In this document: positions 1-7,569 of the stretch, one piece after another
How the letters are laid out: each line of letters starts with the position of its first letter
Position numbering within the stretch: position 1 is the stretch's first letter
NCBI GenBank assembly: GCA_023412455.1
Contig: JAEYNQ010000090.1
Span: forward strand, 1-21,219
Length of the DNA stretch: 21,219 bases
Reading direction: 5' to 3'
DNA from: Bacillota bacterium
GTDB lineage: Bacteria > Bacillota > Clostridia > Lachnospirales > Cellulosilyticaceae
Notes under the pieces: model-generated
Seen by the model: the letters and a program-made list of their open reading frames with translations, nothing else
Told to the model about the DNA's origin: nothing
Databases searched by the model: none
Position numbers and translations under genes: made by a program

Positions 1-135
1 GGCATTATGGTATTCGGCAAATGGCTACAAATTGACGGCAAGTGGTACTACTTCTATACTGACGGCTCTCTTGCCCAAAATACCAAGGTGGATGGCCATG
101 AGGTAGATGAAAACGGCGTAAGAAAAATAAAATAA
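1..135 (+). CDS. C-terminal end of a glucan/choline-binding-repeat surface protein (partial)
   Basis: The window opens inside a gene read in frame 1, which ends in TAA at 133-135. The 44 visible residues carry the aromatic and glycine pattern of cell-wall/glucan-binding repeats: G-x-W-x-x-x-x-G-K-W-Y-Y-F near the start, then Y-x-D-G-S-L-A and a closing D-x-N-G-V-R-K-I-K. Such repeats bind choline or glucans and usually sit at the C terminus of secreted hydrolases or adhesins, so the missing upstream part is probably exported. The catalytic part lies outside the window, so the enzyme activity cannot be stated. A hairpin follows the stop codon after 13 bases. Confidence 0.75.
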   Translation, partial: GIMVFGKWLQIDGKWYYFYTDGSLAQNTKVDGHEVDENGVRKIK

Positions 136-148
136 CTGAGAATTTTGG

Positions 149-190
149 TAAAAGCACAGGGGGCCCAGTGATAGGCTCCCTGTGCTTTTA
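149..190 (+). terminator. Hairpin terminator after the repeat protein
   Basis: A long inverted repeat (TAAAAGCACAGGG against CCCTGTGCTTTTA, with further GCC/GGC pairing inside) follows the stop at 135. It ends in a short T run (TTTTA), so it should end the upstream transcript, although the T tract is modest. The A-rich left arm gives a T run on the other strand too. Confidence 0.75.
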
Positions 191-262
191 TCCATTGTTT
201 CGCCAGACTTCTCCTTATATCGCAACCGTGGATACCTTGTATTTTTTTGAAGAGTTGTAATT

Positions 263-292
263 TTGACATGGTCAGAATAAAATAGATATAGA
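263..292 (+). promoter_or_regulatory. Candidate promoter for the epimerase gene
   Basis: TTGACA at 263-268 is a perfect -35 box. TATAGA at 287-292 (spacer 18) or GATATA at 285-290 (spacer 16) could serve as -10. Transcription would begin near 298, leaving a leader that contains little more than the ribosome site at 300-306. The short leader makes the assignment tentative. Confidence 0.4.
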
Positions 293-314
293 AAGTGTGA
301 AGGAGGTAAGTAGG

Positions 315-1352
315 ATGAAAATACTTTTTATTGGGGGTACGGGTACTATTAGTGCAGGGATTACTAGGGAATTAATTAAGAATCCCAAAATGGAACTCTA
401 TTTGCTTAATCGTGGTTCGCGCAATGAGGAGTTTGGAGACAAAGTCACTTTTATAAAAGGAGATATTAATAAGGAGGATGAGATAGCAAGAAAAATAAAA
501 GGCTTGCAATTTGATGTAATAGCTGATTTTATTGGGTATTTGCCAGAACATATCGAAAGAGATTATCGTTTATTTAAGGGTAAAACCAAGCAATTTATAT
601 ACATAAGTTCTGCATCTGCGTATCAAAAGCCATTAAATGATTATAGGATTACAGAAGCAACACCTCTTTATAATCCTTATTGGGAATACTCTAGAAACAA
701 GATAGCTTGTGAAGACTATTTAATAAGATTATATCGCAATGAAGGATTCCCAGTAACAATTATTCGTCCAAGCCATACGTATGATGAACGTTCAGTACCA
801 GTTGGGGTGCGAGGAGAAAAAGGAAGCTGGCAAGTTATTAAAAGGATACTTGAAGGAAAACCAGTTATTATTCATGGAGATGGGACCTCACTTTGGACGA
901 TGACACATACTTGTGATTTTGCTAAAGGTTTTATAGGACTTATGGGAAATTTCCGTGCCATTGGAGAAACCATACACATTACATCTGATGAAACTTTGAC
1001 ATGGAATCAAATTTACCAGTGTATTGCAAATGCTTTAGGCGTGGAGCTAAATGCTTATCATGTAGCCTCCGAATTTTTGGCAGCAGTAAGTGATTATGAT
1101 TTTATAGGTGGATTAATAGGGGATAAGGCTAACTCCGTTGTATTTGATAACAGTAAATTAAAGCGATTAGTACCTGATTTTGTGGCCACTAAACGCTTTG
1201 AAGAAGGTATTAAGGAAACCATTGACTATATACTTACCCATGAAGAGTGTCAAAAAGAAGATCAGGCATTTGAGGCATGGTGTAATGATGTTATAGAGGT
1301 ATTAGAAGAAGCAAAAAATACTTTGGTAAATAAAAGTAATGTACTCAGTTAA
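315..1352 (+). CDS. NAD-dependent epimerase/dehydratase family protein (extended SDR)
   Basis: The 345-residue protein begins with a Rossmann nucleotide-binding motif, GGTGTIS at about residues 7-13, and carries the SDR catalytic pair Y125-x3-K129 (YSRNK), an upstream serine stretch (YISSASAY) and the IIRPSHTYD segment seen in extended SDRs. It is therefore a cytoplasmic NAD(P)-dependent sugar-nucleotide epimerase, dehydratase or related enzyme; the substrate cannot be read from the sequence. An upstream in-frame GTG at 297 overlaps the AAGGAGG ribosome site (300-306), so ATG at 315, eight bases after that site, is the better start. It appears to be a single-gene unit with its own promoter. 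Confidence 0.85.
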   Translation: MKILFIGGTGTISAGITRELIKNPKMELYLLNRGSRNEEFGDKVTFIKGDINKEDEIARKIKGLQFDVIADFIGYLPEHIERDYRLFKGKTKQFIYISSASAYQKPLNDYRITEATPLYNPYWEYSRNKIACEDYLIRLYRNEGFPVTIIRPSHTYDERSVPVGVRGEKGSWQVIKRILEGKPVIIHGDGTSLWTMTHTCDFAKGFIGLMGNFRAIGETIHITSDETLTWNQIYQCIANALGVELNAYHVASEFLAAVSDYDFIGGLIGDKANSVVFDNSKLKRLVPDFVATKRFEEGIKETIDYILTHEECQKEDQAFEAWCNDVIEVLEEAKNTLVNKSNVLS

Positions 1353-1373
1353 TAGAGTACAAACCTCTTTTTT
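1341..1373 (+). terminator. Weak candidate terminator over the epimerase stop
   Basis: GTACTC and GAGTAC form a 6-bp stem with an 8-base loop overlapping the stop codon, followed by a pyrimidine-rich stretch with TTTTTT. The stem is short and the T run is displaced by several bases, so this is only a candidate. Confidence 0.35.
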
Positions 1374-1673
1374 AAAGTAAGAGATAAGGTTGGAAGTATT
1401 TTGAAACATATATTTTTTCCATTGTGTTTCTCCTTCTTTCTAGTCAATCATTAAATGTATAGAGAAAAGCACGGCCTACAATTCTAGCCTTAGGGGGTAA
1501 AATAGGTGAAAAGTAAGTTAAAGGAAGAGATGATAGATAAGGTGGAGATAGAAGTAATATTGCATAAATATGGGAAATAGCATGATAGACTATTAATATT
1601 AGACTTTTTTATTAGAATAAGGGTATAATGTTTATTTAGTATAACTTCATTTACTAACAACAATAAGAAAGAA
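1374..1673. other. Intergenic stretch without a convincing gene
   Basis: No long reading frame fits family expectations. The one item of note is a 24-codon frame at 1506-1580 (GTG start eight bases after AGGGGG, ending at TAG) whose product would be a short Lys/Glu-rich peptide. It may be chance or the edge of a decayed gene. An AT-rich TATAAT at 1624-1629 has no good -35 partner. Confidence 0.35.
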
Positions 1674-1713
1674 AAGAGCTGAGTTAGCACCATGTGTCTA
1701 ACTCAGCTTTTTT
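1674..1713 (+). terminator. Strong, probably bidirectional terminator
   Basis: AGCTGAGTTAG (1678-1687 region) pairs with CTAACTCAGCT (1698-1708) around a 10-base loop and is followed by TTTTTT. The left flank AAAGAAAAG gives a pyrimidine tract on the minus strand, so it can also end transcription of the minus-strand gene remnant at 1732-2268. Confidence 0.8.
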
Positions 1714-1731
1714 GGACCTAGTAGCGTTTTT

Positions 1732-2268
1732 TTAGTTTTGATAATGGAGCTCTTCGGCGTCTAAGAAGTCAAAGGCTTTAATTTCTGTAGAGTTAAGGTC
1801 CTCCTTATGCATATCGATACTACTAATACGTTGATTGGTATAACTTGTATAAGTGTAAGTTCCTCTTTCAAGACACATACATGAGGTATAGAGGGTATAC
1901 TCATACTGATTAGGGGGCTTAATGATACATCCATTGGGCATAGCTACAGCGCCTAAAAGATGATAAAACTCACAAATACCTCTTTTTAAATCATGAGGGG
2001 GAGGCATCAGGCTTTTAAGAAAGGCAATACGTACAAATCTTGAAATAGCTGAGTAGTCTCCAGGTAGACCAAAGGCACCAAGGCCATGACTAGAAGGTGC
2101 AAGTGTTTGACCACACCAAGTGGTATTTGAGGCATAATGTACATAATCGGGGAAGTTTAATCCTGCACAGGCCAAGCCCTTTTCATTTACACCATCAGCT
2201 AAGAAAGGATGTTTTTCGTCTCCTAATAAAATGCCCATAGCTAAAACAGCATCTTTTGTTTTTAAATT
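1732..2268 (-). pseudogene. Remnant of a choloylglycine hydrolase / penicillin V acylase family gene
   Basis: The open frame 2238-1732 encodes 168 residues, and the same frame can be read back to about 2268 before an in-frame TAG. Family signatures are clear: ADGVNEKGLACAGLNFP, then GAFGLPGDYSAISRFVR, then a C-terminal part with EYTLYTSCMC, a Y-rich strand and MHKEDLNS. Intact members are about 320-330 residues and start with a catalytic Cys at position 2. Here the first 50 or so residues, including that Cys, are missing, and the region between AGLNFPDY and GLPGD is only about 25 residues instead of well over 100. Both losses should abolish N-terminal nucleophile activity. No ribosome site precedes the ATG at 2238. 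An intact ancestor would have cleaved bile-salt or acyl-amide bonds. Confidence 0.8.
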
Positions 2269-2414
2269 CTAAATCTGCTTTATGGAAAGGGCTATAGGAT
2301 TATTGAGATTGAAAGGTTACTTCTACAACATCTTATTGTTAAAATTTTTAGAATTATAATAATTATGATAAAATATTAATTAAATACTGTTTGTTAAGGA
2401 AGAGGTTGGTTAAG

Positions 2415-5400
2415 ATGTTAGAAAAACATGTAGAAGATAAAATTTACACTTCACTAAAGATGGATAGGTTAGCCCCAGACGTTAGGAAACAGGTCATGGA
2501 TTATATGTCAGGAGAAACAGCTACAGTTAAGCTATCCCCTGTTCCAGGACTAGATGATTATGAGGTGCATACAGCTATAGAACAGCTGAAAGGGCAAATC
2601 ACAGAAGAAGTATTATTAAGGTATTATTATGTGATAGCTTTATTGGATTCTGAGATAATTTTTGATGAGACCCACTGGATGTTGGACCATTATGAGTTAT
2701 ATTATAAGATGGGGCTTGCACCTCGTAATGTCATTGAAGGTATAGGGAAAGTAAGAGTAAAGAGATGGGAGAATCGGCCAAAAGATGTTTTGATGGAGGC
2801 TGAAAGAATAGTTGATGACTATGAAAAGAGGAGGAATAACTCCCTACTAGGTCAAGCTAATACTTATTATGGCAGTGCCTTTAGAACCTATGTGTTAGGG
2901 CAAAAGATAACTAACAAATGGCTAAATCCTCTTGCGCTTTATATAGAAGGAATGGGGGCAGTACTTACAGAAGATAACGAGTCCCAAGAGATGAAAGCAT
3001 TGGAAAAAGATTTAGAGCTACTCATACCTGCTATTTATGATAACCATCCTCATTTTATGCCAATTTACGATGAAAAGCAGAGAGTTAGACTGAAGGCAGT
3101 AGCACTGTCACTTGGGATCTTACTTTATAAGAGATCCAATAAAATCTATGAGCTTCTATGTGAGCAGCTCCAACTAATTGATGGTGAATACCTAGAAAAG
3201 ATGTTATTAATCCCCTATGATAAAGTGGATAAACTCATGGAAGAGACCAAAATGCCAAATGCATATCGAGTAGCTTTTTATGCAGATAGAATGTTAAGGG
3301 AGTATCTTTGCAATGAGGGAGAAGTATGCCATGCACAATTATTAGCTAGTTATAGAGAAGATTCAAAAAGCGTGATGATAGCCTATCAGACATTGAAAAA
3401 ACAAAAAAAACCAAGTACCTATCTATTGTTTGCTTTTCTAAGGGCAAGAGGGAGTGTATTTACAGTAGAAGAAGTCAGTGAAGTGGAAAAGCTGTTGAAA
3501 GAGTATCTTATTCAGCTAGCATTGGAAAATGAAGGGAAGGAATGGTATGAGAAAGATCATAGGATTTTTCAGGCACCTTTAATGCTATATGAAGTATCAC
3601 AAGTGGCAAAAAAACAAATACAAGAGCTATTGGAAGGTAGAGAAACCTCGGGTATATTAGCTGCAGCTGAGAAAGCCAGAAAGTACTTTTATAAAGAAAT
3701 GAAAGAAAATATCTTAGTGGAAATGGCCAAGGAGATGGGAGTAAAGTTGATTTTACGGCAAGCTATTGAAAGAGAAAATCGTTTTTCCGTAGACACATTA
3801 AGGGAACTTGCAAAGCAACATTTGGACGAAACAGATGAACTGATAAAGGAGAAGATAAAAGAAAGAGATGAGAGGATTACTAGGTATATAGAAGTGTTAT
3901 ATACAGAAGATATTGGCATGAAAGTAGACACATTAGTTAGTGTGTTTAACCACCACCGAAAGGCGGTTATTCATTTTATGGAAGAGTTCGTAGTAGATCG
4001 GGAACATGAAGTAAGGGCGAAGATGGAAAAGCTACATAGTATAAAGAATAAAAATATGCAAGAAGCTTTTGTACGTTTAGAAAATAAGTGGGATAGTGAA
4101 AAGCATATAAAAGCCATTGAAGCCCTAAGAACCACTCAGGAGGTAGCCCATTATATACAGACAATCTATAGACCAGCAAATGATAAACTCATTCCCTATT
4201 TAGAAGAAATAGAGGGGATGATGGAGTTTAGAGATAAAGAAGGAAAGGAGCTGCCTTTAGTAATCCTCAGATACTATTTATCTGGGTATATGTTGGCCAA
4301 TAAGATTGAACCCATAAAACCTTGTGAAGCTGTAAAAAAGTTTATGGATGAAAGACAACTAAGGATGCTTATTAATGAGATGTATAATAGGTGGATACAA
4401 GAAGGTTCAAAACCCAAAAAGAAGAATATCCTTATTTTATATGCTTTAAATGCAGGTAATTTAGAGCTAGTTGCTCTCAAAAAACAGATTGATGAATGGG
4501 CGCTAAAATTTATAAGGGTAGAATTGGGCATGTTTGCTGTGACAGCCATGGCCATGAATGCGAGCAGTATGGCCCTAATGTTTATAGACGGTATAGCTAG
4601 AAAGTATAGGAATATGGAGATAAAAAAGGCAGCAGCAGAAGCAATGGACTATGTTGCCAAAGTAAGAGGCCTATCAAAAGAGATATTAGAAGACAAGATT
4701 GTGCCAAATCTGGGCTTTAATGAGAATAGAGAAATCAGGCTATCTTATGGAACAAGAAGTTTTAAGGTGAAATTGACACCAAAAATGGACGTCACACTTT
4801 GGGACGAAGAAAAGCAGAAAGTGATTAAGGCGCTACCAAAGCCAGGGCCTAATGATGATATGCAAAAGGTACTAGTAGCCCAACAGACCTTTACTGGGCT
4901 TAGGAAGCAGCTTAAAACCATTCTAGCTACTCAGCAGCAGAGACTGTCTAAGGCTATGCTAACGGGGCGAAGCTGGGAACAGCATAGCTGGCAGGAACTA
5001 TTTGTGAAAAATCCGATTATGAATGGTTTTGCCATGAGTTTGATTTGGGGCGAATATGATAGCAACGAAAACCTTTTACAGACCTTTAGATATATGGAAG
5101 ATGGTAGCCTCAATACACTAGAAGAAGAGCCCTATAAATTAGGAGAGGGGACGGTTATCAAGCTGATTCACCCTATAGATTTATGCGAAGCAGAAAAAAT
5201 GAATTGGAAACAGCAGCTAATAGATTATGAGATAACTCAGTCTGTCGTGCAGCTAGATCTACCTATTTATACTCTATCATCGGAAGATAAGTATGAGCAG
5301 ACTTTTAATAAATTTAAAGGAGAAAAAGTATGCTTTGGGAAAGTGCTGGGTGTGATGAATAAATATGGATGGGAAAAAACAGAAGTTTTAGATGGAGGTC

Positions 5401-5663
5401 GTTATGAAGGCTTTTATTTTGAAGATGAGATTTCTAAAATAAGTATATTACTTAAACTAGATAGACCCTATTGGGGGATGCCTCCAACGGAAACAGTAGC
5501 TATTGATGAGTTATTCTTTTATAAAAGTGAATCTTTAGCTAGGGAGGACTATGACGAGGGTATGCAGTTGGAGAATAACATAGTCCCCCTCAAAGATGTC
5601 CCAGTTAAAACATTAAGTATGGGGCTTATGATTATTCATTTAGTCCAAATGGAGAAAGAATAA
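2415..5663 (+). CDS. Large DUF4132-domain protein of unknown function
   Basis: The 1082-residue cytoplasmic protein has no signal peptide or membrane segment. Roughly residues 1-750 look almost entirely helical, with many Lys/Glu-rich amphipathic stretches that could form repeats or coiled coils. From about residue 778 the C-terminal third resembles DUF4132: a TLWDEEKQ strand, a basic helical stretch ending in MLTGRSWEQHSWQ, then LFVKNPIMNGFAMSLIWGEYD, KLIHPIDLCEAEKMNW, and a Q-x-x-L-D-x-P-I-Y segment. That family includes E. coli YehI, encoded near MoxR/VWA genes; the biochemical role is not established. ATG at 2415 follows AGGAAGAGG with suitable spacing, whereas the upstream in-frame TTG (2391) precedes the ribosome site. 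It is a single-gene unit here with no MoxR or VWA partner in the window. Confidence 0.75.
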   Translation: MLEKHVEDKIYTSLKMDRLAPDVRKQVMDYMSGETATVKLSPVPGLDDYEVHTAIEQLKGQITEEVLLRYYYVIALLDSEIIFDETHWMLDHYELYYKMGLAPRNVIEGIGKVRVKRWENRPKDVLMEAERIVDDYEKRRNNSLLGQANTYYGSAFRTYVLGQKITNKWLNPLALYIEGMGAVLTEDNESQEMKALEKDLELLIPAIYDNHPHFMPIYDEKQRVRLKAVALSLGILLYKRSNKIYELLCEQLQLIDGEYLEKMLLIPYDKVDKLMEETKMPNAYRVAFYADRMLREYLCNEGEVCHAQLLASYREDSKSVMIAYQTLKKQKKPSTYLLFAFLRARGSVFTVEEVSEVEKLLKEYLIQLALENEGKEWYEKDHRIFQAPLMLYEVSQVAKKQIQELLEGRETSGILAAAEKARKYFYKEMKENILVEMAKEMGVKLILRQAIERENRFSVDTLRELAKQHLDETDELIKEKIKERDERITRYIEVLYTEDIGMKVDTLVSVFNHHRKAVIHFMEEFVVDREHEVRAKMEKLHSIKNKNMQEAFVRLENKWDSEKHIKAIEALRTTQEVAHYIQTIYRPANDKLIPYLEEIEGMMEFRDKEGKELPLVILRYYLSGYMLANKIEPIKPCEAVKKFMDERQLRMLINEMYNRWIQEGSKPKKKNILILYALNAGNLELVALKKQIDEWALKFIRVELGMFAVTAMAMNASSMALMFIDGIARKYRNMEIKKAAAEAMDYVAKVRGLSKEILEDKIVPNLGFNENREIRLSYGTRSFKVKLTPKMDVTLWDEEKQKVIKALPKPGPNDDMQKVLVAQQTFTGLRKQLKTILATQQQRLSKAMLTGRSWEQHSWQELFVKNPIMNGFAMSLIWGEYDSNENLLQTFRYMEDGSLNTLEEEPYKLGEGTVIKLIHPIDLCEAEKMNWKQQLIDYEITQSVVQLDLPIYTLSSEDKYEQTFNKFKGEKVCFGKVLGVMNKYGWEKTEVLDGGRYEGFYFEDEISKISILLKLDRPYWGMPPTETVAIDELFFYKSESLAREDYDEGMQLENNIVPLKDVPVKTLSMGLMIIHLVQMEKE

Positions 5664-5879
5664 GGTATAAAATAAATTTTTGTATTTTGTGTGAAATGGG
5701 ACCTTATTTAGGCTCTTATTAAACAAAAGGTATATTATTTTAAAAAAGCGAAAGAATAATCATTATAGTTTAGGTAACCATTTTTCTAAATAAAAAGGTA
5801 AACAGGTATAAAGAGAGAAGGTATTTTTGGAGAAAAGAGGAGGATTATAAGGAAAAATATATTTTTATTAAAAAAGTAG
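5664..5879. other. AT-rich gap between the DUF4132 gene and the 5S gene
   Basis: This 216-base stretch is very A-rich and shows no supportable reading frame. No clear terminator for the upstream gene is visible; imperfect pairing near 5697-5717 is not convincing. Confidence 0.4.
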
Positions 5880-5908
5880 TTGACATATATAATGCAGTAG
5901 TGTATCAT
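5880..5908 (+). promoter_or_regulatory. Promoter of the 5S-tRNA cluster
   Basis: TTGACA at 5880-5885 and TATCAT at 5903-5908 are separated by exactly 17 bases. Transcription should begin about 25 bases before the 5S gene, so the 5S has a dedicated sigma-A-type promoter rather than being read through from a 23S gene. Confidence 0.8.
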
Positions 5909-5938
5909 TGTAAAAGTCGTGAGAAACAAACGATATAT

Positions 5939-6057
5939 TTCTGGTGGCGATGCGCTTAAGGGAAACACCCGTTCCCATACCGAACACGTCGGTTAAGACT
6001 TAAGCGGCCAATGGTACTTGCTTGGAGACGAGCTGGGAGAGTAGGTGGCTGCCAGAT
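5939..6057 (+). rRNA. rrf: 5S ribosomal RNA
   Basis: The sequence has the full 5S layout: a terminal stem with TCTGGTGGC at the 5' end pairing with GCTGCCAGA at the 3' end, the GGGAAACACCCGTTCCCAT loop region, CCGAACACG, and the GCTGGGAGAGTAGG segment. Length is about 117-119 nt, normal for bacteria; ends are estimated from the stem. No 16S or 23S precedes it, since its promoter starts at 5880. It heads a cluster with tRNA-Glu, Pro and Lys. Confidence 0.95.
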
Positions 6058-6103
6058 TATTAATTAAACTAAATTAAAAATAATGCAGATATGCAATTTA
6101 AGA

Positions 6104-6175
6104 GGCCCATTGGTCAAGCGGTTAAGACACCGCCCTTTCACGGCGGTAACAGGAGTTCGATTCTCCTATGGGTCA
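6104..6175 (+). tRNA. tRNA-Glu (anticodon TTC)
   Basis: A 72-nt cloverleaf: acceptor arm GGCCCAT pairs with ATGGGTC with discriminator A, the anticodon stem CCGCC/GGCGG encloses loop CTTTCAC, and the T-arm GGAGTTCGATTCTCC is normal. CCA is not encoded and must be added after transcription. It is the first tRNA after the 5S gene and is very similar to the Bacillus tRNA-Glu pattern. Confidence 0.97.
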
Positions 6176-6194
6176 TTGAATGAATAAAGTTTAG

Positions 6195-6269
6195 CGGGGT
6201 GTGGCTCAGTTTGGCTAGAGCGCCTGATTTGGGTTCAGGAGGCCGCAGGTTCGAGTCCTGTCACCCCGA
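6195..6269 (+). tRNA. tRNA-Pro (anticodon TGG)
   Basis: A 75-nt cloverleaf: acceptor CGGGGTG pairs with CACCCCG with discriminator A, and anticodon stem CCTGA/TCAGG encloses loop TTTGGGT. The T-arm is GCAGGTTCGAGTCCTGT. CCA is not encoded. It lies 19 bases after tRNA-Glu, presumably in the same transcript. Confidence 0.97.
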
Positions 6270-6285
6270 CTGTTATTCATTCTAT

Positions 6286-6358
6286 GGGTCACTAGCTCAG
6301 TCGGTAGAGCACTTGACTTTTAATCAAGTTGTCCCGGGTTCGATTCCCGGGTGGCTCA
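6286..6358 (+). tRNA. tRNA-Lys (anticodon TTT)
   Basis: A 73-nt cloverleaf: acceptor GGGTCAC pairs with GTGGCTC (with wobble pairs) and discriminator A, the anticodon stem CTTGA/TCAAG encloses CTTTTAA, and the T-arm is CCCGGGTTCGATTCCCGGG. CCA is not encoded. No terminator is visible before the next promoter at 6380. Confidence 0.97.
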
Positions 6359-6379
6359 GTTCTAAAAATATAAAATGGG

Positions 6380-6408
6380 TTGACATTAGACAATAAATGA
6401 AGTATACT
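6380..6408 (+). promoter_or_regulatory. Internal promoter between tRNA-Lys and tRNA-Gly
   Basis: TTGACA at 6380-6385 and TATACT at 6403-6408 with a 17-base spacer make a near-consensus sigma-A promoter. It starts about 15 bases before tRNA-Gly, so the Gly-Phe pair can be transcribed separately from the 5S-Glu-Pro-Lys group. Confidence 0.8.
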
Positions 6409-6423
6409 TAGTAAGTGATTTAT

Positions 6424-6496
6424 GCGCGAGTGGCTCAGTTGGTAGAGCATCTCCTTGCCAAGGAGAGGGTCGCGGGTTCGAGTCCCGTCTCGCGCT
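6424..6496 (+). tRNA. tRNA-Gly (anticodon GCC)
   Basis: A 73-nt cloverleaf: acceptor GCGCGAG pairs with CTCGCGC with discriminator T, the usual Gly identity in this group. The anticodon stem TCTCC/GGAGA encloses TTGCCAA, and the T-arm is CGGGTTCGAGTCCCG. CCA is not encoded. Confidence 0.97.
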
Positions 6497-6522
6497 TTTG
6501 TAAGAATATACATATTATATTT

Positions 6523-6595
<73 letters not shown>

Positions 6596-6602
6596 TACCT
6601 TG

Positions 6603-6640
6603 AATCTAGGATAATCGTTAGGATTAGACTAGATTTTTTT
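6603..6640 (+). terminator. Terminator of the tRNA cluster
   Basis: AATCTAG (6603-6609) pairs with CTAGATT (6629-6635), and inside it TAATC pairs with GATTA around a GTTAG loop. The stem runs straight into TTTTTTT. It closes the 5S/tRNA block and separates it from murI. Confidence 0.85.
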
Positions 6641-6664
6641 GTAGTTCCATTTGTAAAACAGCTA

Positions 6665-6694
6665 TTGACATAGTAGCATTAATAGTTGAATAAT
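6665..6694 (+). promoter_or_regulatory. Candidate promoter of murI
   Basis: TTGACA at 6665-6670 is followed by GAATAA at 6688-6693 (spacer 17) or AATAAT at 6689-6694 (spacer 18). The -35 is perfect and the -10 weak. The placement, just after the tRNA terminator and about 40 bases before murI, fits. Confidence 0.5.
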
Positions 6695-6732
6695 TAAGAA
6701 AAATATATTAAACTGTGTGAAAGAGTGATAAA

Positions 6733-7482
6733 ATGAAAGTAGGAATATTTGATTCTGGAGTAGGAGGTATTACTGTATTAAAGAAAGCAGTAGAAGAACT
6801 CCCTAACATAGACTATATTTATTATTCTGATAATTTACATGTTCCTTATGGTACAAAATCTAAAGACGAAGTAGCAGGCTATGTCTATGAAGTAGTTGAG
6901 TTTCTTATGAGGCAAGGAGTACAGGCTATTGTTATTGCTTGTAATACAGCTACCAGTATAGCAGCTCATGATTTAAGAAAAAAATATAGTATTCCTATTA
7001 TTGGTATGGAGCCAGCTGTAAAACTGGCTATAGATTCCTTAGAGCAAGGTAAAATTTTAGTAACAGCTACATGTCTTACACTAGAACAAGAAAAATATAA
7101 GTGTCTTGTAAAGCGCGTGGACAAGCTAGGGAGAGTAGAATCTCTCCCATTGCCTCAGTTGGTGACTTATGCGGAGCAAGGAATTTTTTCAGGTTCAAAA
7201 GTAGAGAATTATTTAGAAGAGATGTTAAAACCTTATAATTGGACAGAGTATAGTGGGATTGTATTAGGCTGTACGCATTTTGTTTATTTTAAAGAGGTCA
7301 TTAAAAAGTTAATTCCCCAGCATGTACAAGTCTTTGATGGAAATGAAGGAACTATTCATCATCTGAAACAGATTGTGATGGAAAGTACAGAAGTAAGAGA
7401 GACTAAAACAGGTAAGGTTACCTTTTACTACTCAGGCAAAGAAGCTCCTGAAATTTTGGAAACCTATGTGAAGAAGGCATAA
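6733..7482 (+). CDS. murI: Glutamate racemase
   Basis: This enzyme interconverts L- and D-glutamate in the cytoplasm, supplying D-Glu for peptidoglycan. Family landmarks are in order: IFDSGVGG with the conserved Asp7-Ser8, YSDNLHVPYG (residues 31-40), the first catalytic cysteine C70 in ACNTATS, the GMEPAVK segment (91-97), and the second catalytic cysteine C180 in LGCTHF. At 249 residues it is slightly shorter than typical RacE proteins of about 265-270, but both catalytic cysteines are present. The ribosome site is weak (GAAAGAG about 8 bases upstream). The usual TEGT-type segment reads TATCLTLEQEKY, so it belongs to a divergent clostridial branch. Confidence 0.93.
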   Translation: MKVGIFDSGVGGITVLKKAVEELPNIDYIYYSDNLHVPYGTKSKDEVAGYVYEVVEFLMRQGVQAIVIACNTATSIAAHDLRKKYSIPIIGMEPAVKLAIDSLEQGKILVTATCLTLEQEKYKCLVKRVDKLGRVESLPLPQLVTYAEQGIFSGSKVENYLEEMLKPYNWTEYSGIVLGCTHFVYFKEVIKKLIPQHVQVFDGNEGTIHHLKQIVMESTEVRETKTGKVTFYYSGKEAPEILETYVKKA

Positions 7483-7569
7483 CCCCTCTAGAGTCAAGAG
7501 AAAAAGGATGTTCTAGACCTACTGTAAAGGGGTTGGGAGAGGGATGCTAGGGGAACAAAGGAGAGGCAC

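Noticed and set aside
25..269. Minus-strand frames near the window start
   Set aside because: They run antisense over a glucan-binding-repeat tail and its terminator, with no family similarity.
297..314. GTG start for the epimerase gene
   Set aside because: It overlaps the AAGGAGG ribosome site, which is correctly spaced for ATG at 315.
3689..5113. Minus-strand open frames within the DUF4132 gene
   Set aside because: Antisense to a 1082-residue gene with a proper start; low-complexity Ser/Phe/Leu peptides with no ribosome sites.
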